Shown one piece after another: positions 29,859 through 37,870 of a stretch of DNA of 37,870 nucleotides. The stretch's first letter is position 1, and each line of letters begins with the position of its first letter. The position numbers and the translations under genes are program-made. The notes below the pieces were generated by a model, which saw only the letters and a program-made list of their open reading frames with translations, was not told the origin of the DNA and did no database searches. The DNA is from an uncultured Eggerthellaceae bacterium (GTDB taxonomy: Bacteria > Actinomycetota > Coriobacteriia > Coriobacteriales > Eggerthellaceae), in the NCBI GenBank assembly GCA_947565915.1, contig CANOHY010000020.1:1-37870 (forward strand), in the 5' to 3' direction.

Positions 29859-32807
29859 CTATGCAATATGCCCATACGCCTGCTCGTAGATCTCGGCCGC
29901 CTCATCTTCCACATCGAAGAGAGCGCCATAGAGCAAAATCCATTCCGCCTGCGCCTCGTCTTCATCCTCGCTGTCGCTGCAATCCAAGACGAAGGGAATG
30001 TCGAGGGTGCCGAAACGCTTGGCAAGCTCGATATAGTTTTCGGTCTGCTCGGCCGGCGTGGCATCCTCATCGGCCCCAGCGAGCACCGACGACGGGGCGA
30101 TATACAACCCGCATTTCTGTTTGACCAGGGCGGCATAGTCGACGGAAGGATCGGGGTCGACGCGCTTGATGCGATCATCGGCGATTGCCTCGCGCACCGG
30201 GGCGAACTCGTCACCCTCAAGGTCGGCCTCCGAAAGCTCGACTGTGCTCACGCTATCCAGAACATCCAGCTCGACGAGCATCTTCAAGGCATTGCGCGAG
30301 GCGACATGAGCTCCTTCGATGGGCTGCTCGACAACAACGACCGTCTCTTCGATGCCTGCCGGAGCCTCTTTGCCCTTGGGAACGATCAGGTATTTCACAA
30401 CGCCCGCGATGTAGGCGCTCGCACTGAACTCGGAAGCGGAAGCATCGCCCTCTTCAACGCCTTCGGCATCTTTCATGCCGGCTTCGGCAACCTGCTTCAG
30501 CATGTCGGTGAACGAATCGACGTTTTGGCCATTCCACTTGCCGCTCTTCGAGATGTTGATCTCGATCAGCCTGTAGCCGCCCTCGTAGTTGAAGATCTTG
30601 ACGTTCTTGGCGTTCTTGAACTCGGTCTCGGATTCGAATTTCAGGCCAGCGATTTCTGGGGCCTCTTCGTCGAGCGCGTCGGAAGCAACGATGTTCGTGG
30701 CCACTGCATCGCCATTGGCCGCCGCCTTCAACCCGACGAAAATGCTGTAATTGACCCAATGGCTCGCAGACATCGCCGTTGTCATGCCGCTGATAACGTT
30801 GTTCTTGTTCAGCTCGATGGGAATCTCGAACGTGCTCACGCCCGTGCCTGGCGTTGAGTTTGGCACGGTGGCGCCGTTTGCCATGACGTATGCATAGCTG
30901 CCGCTGTTGATGACGATGACCGCATAAGCCTTTCCGCCACGCACGATGATCTTGCTGCAGGACATGCCCTTAAGACGTCCCGAACCGCCACTCCAGCTGA
31001 AGCTGTCCGGCGTATACTCGCCGTCGGCAAGCGTCACAGACGTATTGCCAACTGTGGCACCCGGCGCATTGTCGGTTGAGCTTGGGGATGGCTTGGGCTT
31101 TGCAGCCGGTTTATCGGATTTGCCGGAACCGGTATCGCTGGGCAGCAACTCATCGCTGCCGAAGTACAGGATCTTGCCCTTCTCGTCGATCTTGAGCGCT
31201 ACAGTCTTCCAGTTTCCCGAACGGGTGTATTGCACAGCGATGGGAGCATAGCCTTTCAAGAAATCGGATGCAGGAAGCCCCGTGATCTTCTTGTTCGAAA
31301 GGGAGGTGGAGGAGCCAGCGGCTGCCTGCTGCTCAGCCGTTCCCCGATAGTAGGCTTTCACATCTGTGCTGAATTGGATATCAAGCGTGGGGTTCGCTCC
31401 TTTATTGAGGACAGCGGAGCCGATATTCAGCATGATATAACCGACCTGCCCGGAGCTCGGCCTGCTTGGCGCCAAGGACACGCTCTGCGATGCAGGTTGA
31501 TCAGGATCAGGATCGGGATCGGGATCAGGATTCTCTGCCGTAATATTCTTGGTCGAGCCGAAATAAAGCTTGGAGCCGTCGAGCTTCAGAGCGCCATCTA
31601 TCCATCTGAGTTCACCAGTCTTAGTGTTCCTATACTGCGCAGCGATAGGAGCGTATTTGTTCGTGCAATACGAAAGCGGGATTCCCGTGGCGGTGTGTTC
31701 GCCGGTTATCTCTGTGCCTGCATTATCGCCGATCTTCTCCGCCTCGTCTTTGGTTCCCAGGAAGAACCGGAAGAACGTACGTGTGGCGGGTCCGAAAGTC
31801 ACGCTCAAGGTCGACTCGGACATGCCTGCGACGCGCTCGGCGGATACGACCTTAAGCATGCCGGGGCCTTCGGGCGCATCTACCAGAGTGATCATGGTGT
31901 CAGCGATCTTGCCGTAATAGAGCTTATCGCCGTCGATTTTAATCGCAGCGTCAATCCACGAAAACGTTCCGTCTTTCTTTTGATACATCGCGGAAATGGG
32001 GGCGAACTTGCCCTTGCAATAGCTCTCGGGGATGCCCACTACCGTGTTGTCTGTGACGCCTAACGTTGACGTTGCACCAGCAGCCTGATCCGTAGTGCCG
32101 AGGTAGCACTTCATATACGTACGGTTGCTCTTTCCCCCGGAGAATGTGATGCTCAGCGTTGTTGTGCCATCGACGGTGACAAGCTGGGCTGCAGATGGAA
32201 CAAGCATCGTGCCGCTTCCTTCGGGCGTGAGCGTCTGTATCGTCTCGGAATTTGCCTGGGCCTTGAGATCCTCGATGGTCTCGGCGAAAGTGGCGATCGA
32301 CGCAATTACGCGCTCGGAAAGATCGCAAGCCTCGCTCGTCGCGAGCCCTAAGTCTGTTTCCGGCTCGCTGCTTTGGGCGATGCCGCCTTCAACACCCTCT
32401 GTCGAGCATGCGGGGTCGGCCGCCGCATCCGACGTTTGAGATGCAGCATCGTCAGCCGTTTCATTGCCAGCAACATTGCCGGCAGCGTCGCTTGTGCCAG
32501 CAGCATCGTCGGCATCGCCGTTCTCGGCTTTCCCGCTTTCGGCATCATCCTGCGTCGCATCGCTCGCTGCGTCGGATTTCGTCTCCTCGCCGGCTACGAT
32601 GTCCTGGCTGGGCTCCCTTTCGCCCGATGCGTCGGTTTCCTGTACCGGCAAGCCATTCGCTTCTTCGCCCGCGGCGGCCTCTAAAGCCGCCTCGCCCGTT
32701 TGAGCGCAAGCAGTCGTTGCGTCATCGGCACATGCCGGAAGCGGCATGAGGCCCACGACCAATGCCATGGAAAGCATCGAGCTGAGCAACTTGGTTCTCT
32801 TCTTCAC
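29859..32807 (-). CDS. Riboswitch-controlled secreted multidomain protein with repeated domains and a half binding-protein
   Basis: A 982-aa protein. Signal 1-27 ends PLPACADD (lipobox LPAC or an ACA cleavage site). Residues 30-185 are acidic and Ala-rich, probably a flexible stalk. Three related domains follow at about 200-299, 315-417 and 452-550, each with LGT..(D/E)(Q/E)A, GIP..YC..K(Y/F)API and a closing K(L/I)DG.KLY(Y/F)G; a PDPDPDPDP linker precedes the third. A different beta-rich domain at 593-693 (SGGSGRLKGMSCSKIIVRGG) resembles domains of Gram-positive haem or metal uptake proteins. Residues 717-982 parallel the first lobe and backbone helix of the next gene's binding protein (NYEGGYRLIEI, YLIVPKGKEAP, WILLYGALF) and stop there. 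No LPXTG or C-terminal membrane anchor is seen. It probably captures corrinoids at the surface and passes them to the lipoprotein. ATG 32807. Confidence 0.82.
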   Translation of the reverse strand: MKKRTKLLSSMLSMALVVGLMPLPACADDATTACAQTGEAALEAAAGEEANGLPVQETDASGEREPSQDIVAGEETKSDAASDATQDDAESGKAENGDADDAAGTSDAAGNVAGNETADDAASQTSDAAADPACSTEGVEGGIAQSSEPETDLGLATSEACDLSERVIASIATFAETIEDLKAQANSETIQTLTPEGSGTMLVPSAAQLVTVDGTTTLSITFSGGKSNRTYMKCYLGTTDQAAGATSTLGVTDNTVVGIPESYCKGKFAPISAMYQKKDGTFSWIDAAIKIDGDKLYYGKIADTMITLVDAPEGPGMLKVVSAERVAGMSESTLSVTFGPATRTFFRFFLGTKDEAEKIGDNAGTEITGEHTATGIPLSYCTNKYAPIAAQYRNTKTGELRWIDGALKLDGSKLYFGSTKNITAENPDPDPDPDPDQPASQSVSLAPSRPSSGQVGYIMLNIGSAVLNKGANPTLDIQFSTDVKAYYRGTAEQQAAAGSSTSLSNKKITGLPASDFLKGYAPIAVQYTRSGNWKTVALKIDEKGKILYFGSDELLPSDTGSGKSDKPAAKPKPSPSSTDNAPGATVGNTSVTLADGEYTPDSFSWSGGSGRLKGMSCSKIIVRGGKAYAVIVINSGSYAYVMANGATVPNSTPGTGVSTFEIPIELNKNNVISGMTTAMSASHWVNYSIFVGLKAAANGDAVATNIVASDALDEEAPEIAGLKFESETEFKNAKNVKIFNYEGGYRLIEINISKSGKWNGQNVDSFTDMLKQVAEAGMKDAEGVEEGDASASEFSASAYIAGVVKYLIVPKGKEAPAGIEETVVVVEQPIEGAHVASRNALKMLVELDVLDSVSTVELSEADLEGDEFAPVREAIADDRIKRVDPDPSVDYAALVKQKCGLYIAPSSVLAGADEDATPAEQTENYIELAKRFGTLDIPFVLDCSDSEDEDEAQAEWILLYGALFDVEDEAAEIYEQAYGHIA

Positions 32808-32883
32808 GCGATTCTCCCTTCAAGCACAGTTGTTTTAAGCTGTTTTGGCAGCTGCAGAAGCGGTCATGTGCGTGAATGGATTT

Positions 32884-32915
32884 AAAAAGCACGCCCTCGA
32901 TACGAGGGCGTGCTT
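32884..32915 (-). terminator. Riboswitch expression-platform terminator
   Basis: On the minus strand AAGCACGCCCTCG (reading 32915-32903) and CGAGGGCGTGCTT (32899-32887) form 13 perfect pairs around a 3-base loop, followed by TTTTT (32888-32884). It lies between the aptamer and the ATG at 32807, so ligand binding would stop transcription. Confidence 0.92.
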
Positions 32916-32975
32916 GCTGTCGAACCAAGCTGCGTCCTCCGGGGTTCACAGAGTGCGTCATCGAAAGATGAGGAT

Positions 32976-33096
32976 TGGTAAGGTACTCTGGCTTTGGCGC
33001 GCCAATGCATCGCGCGCCCATACAGTAATGGCCCTTGCCCAGGATTCTCACCTGGTTCCCCTTACGTATCGGCTTGCAGCCGAACAACCCTTGCTT
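32976..33096 (-). promoter_or_regulatory. Cobalamin riboswitch aptamer
   Basis: On the minus strand the core reads GGGGAACCAGGTGAGAATCC (from 33062), then GGGC, AAGGGCC and ACTGT (33026-33022), matching the B12-box pattern of the RF00174 class. The 3' part has AAGCCAGAGTACC (32994-32982). GTAAGG (near 33064) pairs with CCTTAC (near 32978) to close the core. The upstream hairpin CGGCTGCAAGCCG (33083-33071) is the P2-like arm. It controls the capture, transport and salvage operon. Confidence 0.9.
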
Positions 33097-33135
33097 TTCA
33101 AAGTGCATTCAATGCAAGCGCTTCTTGCGCGATAG

Positions 33136-33166
33136 ATTATAGCGAAATAGTGCATAATTGCATAAT
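33136..33166. promoter_or_regulatory. Divergent promoter region with tandem TGCATAAT repeat
   Basis: On the minus strand TATAAT (33141-33136) and a -35-like TATGCA (33164-33159) would start the riboswitch leader at about 33129. The -35 lies inside two exact tandem copies of TGCATAAT (33151-33158 and 33159-33166). The plus-strand cbiF promoter must lie in the same 77 bases (candidate -10 TATAAA at 33166-33171). Confidence 0.5.
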
Positions 33167-33197
33167 ATAAAGCAGTTCCTCAGCGAAAGGCAGGCGC

Positions 33198-33971
33198 ATG
33201 GTATACATCGTGGGAGCGGGCCCCGGAGCGGTCGACCTGATCACCGTACGCGGCGCTGATCTGCTAAAACAGGCCGATATCGTGATATGGGCCGGAAGTT
33301 TGGTGAATCCCCGGCTGCTCGAGCAATGCAAGTCTGGCTGCGAGATTCACGACAGCGCGAAAATGACGCTTGAGCAGGTTATCCAGACGATTCGCGAAGG
33401 TCATCGCCAAGGGAAGACGATCGTCCGCCTCCACACGGGCGACCCCTCGATCTATGGCGCCATCCGCGAGCAGATGGACCTGCTTGCAGAAGCCGTCATT
33501 CCCTTCGAAGTGGTCCCCGGCGTCTCAAGCTTCTGCGGGACTGCCGCCGCGCTCAAGGCGGAACTCACGCTTCCCAATGTGAGCCAAACGGTCATCATCA
33601 CGCGCCTCGAAGGCCACACGCCCATGCCGCAAGGCGAATCCATGCGCAGCTTGGCCGCGCATAACGCGACCATGTGCATCTTCCTCAGCTCTGGCATGCT
33701 CGACAAGCTGGCCGAGGAGCTCATCGCCGGCGGCTATGCACCCGACACGCCGGCGGCATTGGTGTACAAGGCAACGTGGCCCGATGAGAAGGTCTGCCGC
33801 TGCACCGTGGAGACCCTCGCCCAGACAGGCAGAGACAACGACATCAAAGCGACTGCCTTGGTGGTGGTCGGCGGCGTGCTCGGCACCGAATACGAGCGCA
33901 GCCTGCTCTACCACCCCGGTTTCACCACCTTGTTCCGAGAAGGCGACGGTTCGCTGGGCGCGTCGCATTAA
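33198..33971 (+). CDS. cbiF: Cobalt-precorrin-4 C11-methyltransferase
   Basis: A 257-aa tetrapyrrole methylase that adds the C11 methyl group from SAM. The N-terminal VYIVGAGPGAVDLITVRGADLL loop, the strand VRLHTGDPSIYGAIREQMDLL, PFEVVPGVSSFCGTAAAL and VIITRLEGHTPMPQGESM are typical of CbiF/CobM. The Glu in RLEGHTPMP separates it from other methylases of this cluster. ATG 33198 has AAAGG about 8 bases upstream. It is the first gene of the plus-strand de novo operon; a 70-base gap precedes cbiD, the others are tightly joined. Confidence 0.95.
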   Translation: MVYIVGAGPGAVDLITVRGADLLKQADIVIWAGSLVNPRLLEQCKSGCEIHDSAKMTLEQVIQTIREGHRQGKTIVRLHTGDPSIYGAIREQMDLLAEAVIPFEVVPGVSSFCGTAAALKAELTLPNVSQTVIITRLEGHTPMPQGESMRSLAAHNATMCIFLSSGMLDKLAEELIAGGYAPDTPAALVYKATWPDEKVCRCTVETLAQTGRDNDIKATALVVVGGVLGTEYERSLLYHPGFTTLFREGDGSLGASH

Positions 33972-34041
33972 GGCGGCGCGAACAGGGCGATTCGGTGCGG
34001 CCGGCAGCTGAAAACGATTGGGAGGGGCAACAGAATCAGCG

Positions 34042-35280
34042 ATGGCGTTCGAGCATTACCTGCATACCGACGGGAAGCGGCTGCGCTGCGGGTTCACGAC
34101 CGGCAGCTGCGCTGCCTTGGCTGCGCAAGCCGCAACCCATCTTCTTTTGACGGGCGAAGCCCCTGCGCGCGCATCGATCGTAACGCCGAAGGGCATTCGC
34201 GTGGAGGCAGACGTGGTCGAGCCGCATCTGGTTGAGGGCGCCTCCGGCGAAGACGGCGGCGCAGACGCCACGGATGAAAATGCAGAGGCACCCACTGCAG
34301 ACAAAGGCGCCGCGCGGGAAGGCTGCGCAATCTGTGCCGTGCGCAAAGATGCGGGCGACGACATCGACGTGACGGACGGCGTTTTGGTCTATGCGCGCGT
34401 AAGCCGCTCTGACAAGCCCGGCGTTCACATCGAAGGCGGCACGGGGGTTGGGCGCATCACCCTTCCCGGCCTCGAACAGCCTGTGGGCGCTGCGGCGATC
34501 AACAGCGGCCCCCGTGCGATGATAGAAAAAGAGGCGTTGCATGCCGCTTCCGCGCTCGGCTATGACGGCGGCCTCGATGTGCTTATCAGCATCCCGGCCG
34601 GAGTCGAGCTGGGCGCAAAGACCTTCAATCCGCAGCTGGGGATAGAGGGCGGCATCTCGGTTTTGGGGACATCAGGCATCGTCGAGCCCAAAAGCCTGAA
34701 AGCGCTCAGCGACAGCATCGAGGTCGAGATAAGGCAGCATGCCGCATTGGGCCATCGACGGCTGGTGGTGGTGCCCGGAAATTACGGCCAGGCCTTCGCG
34801 GAATCGATCCCCCTGCTCTCGGGCATTCCCCACGTGTCATGCGCCAACTTCATCGGCAACACCTTGGACTTCTGCGCGCAATACGATTTCGAAGAAGTGC
34901 TGCTCATCGGCCATATCGGAAAGATGGTGAAGGTGGCCGGGGGCATCATGGACACGCATTCGCGCATGGCCGACTGCCGCACAGAGATCTTCTGCGCCCA
35001 TGCGGCCCAGCTCGGAGCATCGCAGGAGACCTGCCGCCAACTGATGGCCGCGGCAACAACCGATGCCTGCTTGGGTATCCTCGAACAGGCCGGTCTGCTG
35101 CATGAGACAATGTCTGCGATCGGCGACGCGATCGCCCAGAAGCTCGAGAGGCGCGTCGCTGGGGCTTACCGCATCGAGACGATCGTCTTCAGCAACGTGC
35201 GCGGCGAGCTCTATCGCTCGAACGGCGTCGAGGAGCTGCTCGAGCGATGGGGTGCTGCGCTTTCGAAAGGATGTGCATAA
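34042..35280 (+). CDS. cbiD: Cobalt-precorrin-5B C1-methyltransferase
   Basis: A 412-aa enzyme of the anaerobic pathway. LRCGFTTGSCAALAAQAA is the classic N-terminal motif; GITLPGLEQPVG-like RITLPGLEQPVGAAAINSGPR, FNPQLGIEGGISVLGTSGIVEP, FIGNTLDFCAQYDFEEVLLIGHIGKMVKVAGGIMDTHS all match CbiD. An acidic 35-residue insert (GEDGGADATDENAEAPTADK, about residues 70-105) makes it longer than the usual 360-380. ATG 34042 gives the family N-terminus; GGGAGGGG lies 14 bases upstream, slightly far, and a TTG at 34018 is the alternative. Confidence 0.94.
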   Translation: MAFEHYLHTDGKRLRCGFTTGSCAALAAQAATHLLLTGEAPARASIVTPKGIRVEADVVEPHLVEGASGEDGGADATDENAEAPTADKGAAREGCAICAVRKDAGDDIDVTDGVLVYARVSRSDKPGVHIEGGTGVGRITLPGLEQPVGAAAINSGPRAMIEKEALHAASALGYDGGLDVLISIPAGVELGAKTFNPQLGIEGGISVLGTSGIVEPKSLKALSDSIEVEIRQHAALGHRRLVVVPGNYGQAFAESIPLLSGIPHVSCANFIGNTLDFCAQYDFEEVLLIGHIGKMVKVAGGIMDTHSRMADCRTEIFCAHAAQLGASQETCRQLMAAATTDACLGILEQAGLLHETMSAIGDAIAQKLERRVAGAYRIETIVFSNVRGELYRSNGVEELLERWGAALSKGCA

Positions 35281-35972
35281 TGGGCGAACAAGCTGTGCTC
35301 TACGGCATCGGAGTGGGCCCGGGCGCCCCCGACCTCATCACGCTGCGTGCCATGCGCGCCATCGAGGAATGTGCAGTTGTGGCATGCCCACGCACGTCAT
35401 CGGGCAATATGCTTGCGCTCGACACCGTGCGCGCGACCTGCGACCTCACCGGCAAAACCATCATGGCGCTCGATTTCGCCATGTCGCGCGATGCAGCAGT
35501 GCTCAAAGAGCATCATGACGCCGCGGCAAAGAGCATTCTGGGCGCGCTGCGATCGGGCGATTCGGTGGCATTCCTCACGCTTGGCGACGTGACGCTCTAC
35601 TCGACGTTCACCCCGCTTGCCGAGCGGGCCGAAGAGGCGGGCTTTCAAACAACGATGGTGCCGGGGGTGCCCAGCTTCTGCGCCATAGCCGCAACGTTGG
35701 GCATCGACCTCACGCCCCAGATGAACGACCCGGTCCATATCATTCCCAGCGCCAACAGCAGATTGGCCGAAGTGTTGGACCTTCCCGGCACGAAAGTGAT
35801 CATGAAGGCGGGAAAGCGCATCGAGGACGTGAAAGGGCTCCTGCGCGCGCAAGGGAAATACGACAAAGCGCAGGCAATCCAAAACTGCGGCATGCCCAAC
35901 GAGAACATTGCCCGCAACTTGGATGCGGTGGTGCCGGGCGAGTATTTCACGACAGTGGTCGTGCTGCCATGA
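35280..35972 (+). CDS. cbiL: Cobalt-precorrin-2 C20-methyltransferase
   Basis: A 230-aa SAM-dependent methylase for C20, the first methylation of the corrin branch. GIGVGPGAPDLITLRAMRAIEECAVVACPR, VAFLTLGDVTLYSTFTPL, MVPGVPSFCAIAATLGIDL and the C-terminal GEYFTTVVV fit CbiL/CobI. ATG 35280 shares its A with the cbiD stop codon (TAATG) and has AAAGGA upstream, so coupling is likely; the cbiG ATG overlaps its own stop as ATGA. Confidence 0.93.
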   Translation: MGEQAVLYGIGVGPGAPDLITLRAMRAIEECAVVACPRTSSGNMLALDTVRATCDLTGKTIMALDFAMSRDAAVLKEHHDAAAKSILGALRSGDSVAFLTLGDVTLYSTFTPLAERAEEAGFQTTMVPGVPSFCAIAATLGIDLTPQMNDPVHIIPSANSRLAEVLDLPGTKVIMKAGKRIEDVKGLLRAQGKYDKAQAIQNCGMPNENIARNLDAVVPGEYFTTVVVLP

Positions 35973-37114
35973 CGGGCACCGTGGTGAAACATGCCGCGCT
36001 CATCGCTTTCTCTGCGGCCGGATTCGAGGTTGCCGCGCGCATCGCAGCGGCGCTTTCCGCCTCCGCCGAGGGCGTCGCATCGGGCGAGTGCGCCCAATCG
36101 CAGAAAGCCGCATGCCCTGGCGCATCTGGGAAACATGCGCGCGCCATCGCATGGAGCTGCTCGCTGAGCAAGGGCTTCGGGCCCGAAAAGGTTTCGCACA
36201 GACAGTGGGCGCAAGCGCAGTTCCCCCTTTGCGACGCGCTCATCTTCGCGGGTTCCACCGGCATCGCAGTGCGCACGATTGCGCCGCACATCGCGCATAA
36301 GACGACCGACCCAGCCGTCTTGGTCGTCGACGAGGGGGCATCGTGGTGCATCGCGCTTCTGTCGGGGCATCTGGGCGGGGCGAACCGCTTGGCCCAAACG
36401 GTCGGCGCGGCAGTGGGCGCGACGCCGGTGATAACCACGGCAACGGATGTCAATGCATGCTGGGCCGTCGACGTATGGGCGGCGAGCAACCATCTTCACG
36501 TGGTGAATCCGCCGGCCATCAAGACGGTTTCTGCGCGATTGCTGCGAGGCGAAGGCGTCGCCCTCTATTCGCCCCTGCCCATTGCGGGCTGCGCCCCTGA
36601 AGGCGTGAGGCTGGTCGGCGATCCGCAGGAAGCGCAGGTGGTCATCCACTCCGATGCGCTCGACGACAAGGCCGCCTGGGGGCTGCAGCCAAAGGCTGCA
36701 GAGGAGACGGCGCGGCTTCACCTGGTCGTCGGCTCGATCGCAGCTGGCGTGGGGTGCCGAAAAGGCACACCGGCCGAAGCCATTGAACATGCGCTCGACC
36801 GGGCATTTTCGCAAAGCGGCGCGAATCCTTTGGCCCTGCGGGAGCTTTGCAGCATCGACCTGAAAGCCGACGAGCCCGGCTTGCTCGAGACGGCACGGCA
36901 CCGCCAGGTTCCGTTCGTCGTGCTAAGCGCGCAGGAGCTTGAGAAGGTTGAGGGGTCGCAAAGCTCCTCTGCATTCGTGCAAGACGTGACCGGGGTCGAC
37001 TGCGTGTGCGAGCGAAGCGCGCTTGCCGCTCACGGCCAGCTGATCTTGCCGAAACAGGTGTATGACAAGGTGACGGTAGCTCTCGCCTCGGTGGCGCCGG
37101 AGCTTGCTTGGTAA
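35969..37114 (+). CDS. cbiG: Cobalt-precorrin-5A hydrolase
   Basis: A 381-aa protein that opens the delta-lactone and releases acetaldehyde from C20. The N-terminal domain has FPLCDALIFAGSTGIAVRTIAPHIAHKTTDPAVLVVDEGASWCIALLSGHLGGANRLA, the hallmark of CbiG; a central domain follows, and the C-terminal domain begins VVGSIAAGVGCRKGTPAEAIEHAL and ends with LPKQVYDKVTVALA. A 25-residue low-complexity insert (ASAEGVASGECAQSQ, about 30-55) is unusual. ATG 35969 overlaps the cbiL stop by 4 bases. Confidence 0.94.
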   Translation: MTGTVVKHAALIAFSAAGFEVAARIAAALSASAEGVASGECAQSQKAACPGASGKHARAIAWSCSLSKGFGPEKVSHRQWAQAQFPLCDALIFAGSTGIAVRTIAPHIAHKTTDPAVLVVDEGASWCIALLSGHLGGANRLAQTVGAAVGATPVITTATDVNACWAVDVWAASNHLHVVNPPAIKTVSARLLRGEGVALYSPLPIAGCAPEGVRLVGDPQEAQVVIHSDALDDKAAWGLQPKAAEETARLHLVVGSIAAGVGCRKGTPAEAIEHALDRAFSQSGANPLALRELCSIDLKADEPGLLETARHRQVPFVVLSAQELEKVEGSQSSSAFVQDVTGVDCVCERSALAAHGQLILPKQVYDKVTVALASVAPELAW

Positions 37115-37124
37115 GGAGAAGGCT

Positions 37125-37870
37125 TTGAGGAAAGTGTATGTGATAGGGCTTGGCCCCGGGGCGCTCGACATGATGACGTTCGCCGCCCGCGCAGCCCTCG
37201 ACGAATGCGACGTGATTGCCGGCTACACCACCTACATCGACCTGATCGAGCCGTTGCTGGAAGGCCGCCCCGTCATTGCGACGGGCATGATGCGCGAGAT
37301 CGACCGCTGCAAGGCGGCGCTCGAATGTGCCGCAGCGGGCCAGACGACGGCCATGGTCTGCTCGGGCGACTCGGGCGTCTACGGCATGGCAAGCCCGCTT
37401 CTAGAGCTCGCGCCCCAGTTTCCCGACGTAGAGATCGAAGTGGTGCCCGGCATCTCGGCAGCGCAGAGCGGAAGCGCCGTGCTGGGTGCACCGCTTTCGC
37501 ACGACTTCGCAACGATCTCGCTCAGCGACCTGCTCACGCCCTGGGAGCTTATCGAGCAGCGCTTGGACGCCGCCGCCTCGGCCGATTTCTGCATGGTGCT
37601 CTACAACCCGCGCAGCAAGAAGCGCGCCGACCATCTGCGCAATGCGGTGCAGGTGATCATGCGTCACAAATCGCCGGAAACCATGTGCGGATGGGTGCGC
37701 AACATCGGCCGCGCCGACCAGTCGTCGGGCGTTTTGCCGCTTGTGCAGCTGGCCGATTTCGAAGCGGACATGTTCACGACTGTCTTCATCGGAAACGCGC
37801 ATACCTATCTTCGCGACGGGCGGCTTGTCACGCCACGCGGATACCGCAGCAAGAAACGCTTTGAAGAGGC
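37125..37870 (+). CDS. cbiH: Cobalt-factor III / precorrin-3B C17-methyltransferase (runs off the right edge)
   Basis: 248 codons are visible and the frame is still open at the edge; the usual CbiH is 240-250 aa, so little should be missing unless a fusion follows. VYVIGLGPGALDMMTFAARAALDECDVIAGYTTYIDLI, VCSGDSGVYGMASPLLE, VVPGISAAQSGSAVLGAPLSHDF and LYNPRSKKRADHLR are the CbiH/CobJ signatures. The enzyme methylates C17 and contracts the ring. The start is TTG 37125, with AAGGAG 6 bases upstream; GTG 37134 is an alternative with worse spacing. Confidence 0.93.
   Translation, partial: MRKVYVIGLGPGALDMMTFAARAALDECDVIAGYTTYIDLIEPLLEGRPVIATGMMREIDRCKAALECAAAGQTTAMVCSGDSGVYGMASPLLELAPQFPDVEIEVVPGISAAQSGSAVLGAPLSHDFATISLSDLLTPWELIEQRLDAAASADFCMVLYNPRSKKRADHLRNAVQVIMRHKSPETMCGWVRNIGRADQSSGVLPLVQLADFEADMFTTVFIGNAHTYLRDGRLVTPRGYRSKKRFEE

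Overview
The window is GC-rich, densely coded on both strands and lacks phage or IS genes. An anaerobic cobalamin route (cbiF, cbiD, cbiL, cbiG, cbiH), a corrinoid uptake and salvage operon, secreted proteins with DUF5648 and Listeria-Bacteroides repeats, and an alaS neighbourhood like that of Gram-positives together suggest a gut or host-associated actinobacterium of class Coriobacteriia, probably Eggerthellaceae. This placement is an inference from gene content, not from a marker search.

Layout. 1-1235 (-): start of a secreted repeat protein, truncated by the window edge. 1372-3190 (-): mazG overlapping a small alarmone synthetase gene. 3278-6921 (+): TrmH-type rRNA methyltransferase, a zinc-ribbon/TPM membrane protein and an XRE regulator. 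6931-12662 (-): YigZ family protein, alaS, an AI-2E family permease and a DUF948 protein, followed upstream by a very compact four-hairpin RNA candidate (12768-12875). 13121-14461 (+): a homocysteine-methyltransferase fold protein without zinc ligands and a small partner. 14629-16146 (+): probable 6S RNA and rarA. 16271-19643 (-): an ArsM-ArsS fusion and a CobW-type GTPase, separated by a 131-bp imperfect palindrome. 19872-21580: galU (-), veg (+), tRNA-Ala(CGC) with its terminator.

21662-37870 is one corrinoid island. A cobalamin riboswitch with an intrinsic terminator (32884-33096, -) leads a co-directional series of overlapping or closely spaced genes. In transcription order these are a 982-aa secreted multidomain protein, a lipoprotein binding protein, permease, ATPase, nitrilase, cobT, cobU, cobS, a second cobU-like gene and an alpha-ribazole phosphatase gene. 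They would capture corrinoids, import them and attach the nucleotide loop. Divergently, cbiF-cbiD-cbiL-cbiG-cbiH build the corrin ring de novo.

The most unusual items are the 982-aa riboswitch-controlled protein, which ends in only the first lobe of a binding protein paralogous to its neighbour; the four-hairpin RNA carrying two copies of the 16S anti-Shine-Dalgarno-like CCCCTCCTT; two housekeeping genes whose only well-placed start codons are ACG and ATC; the ArsM-ArsS fusion with its palindromic promoter region; and two complementary degenerate CobU proteins.
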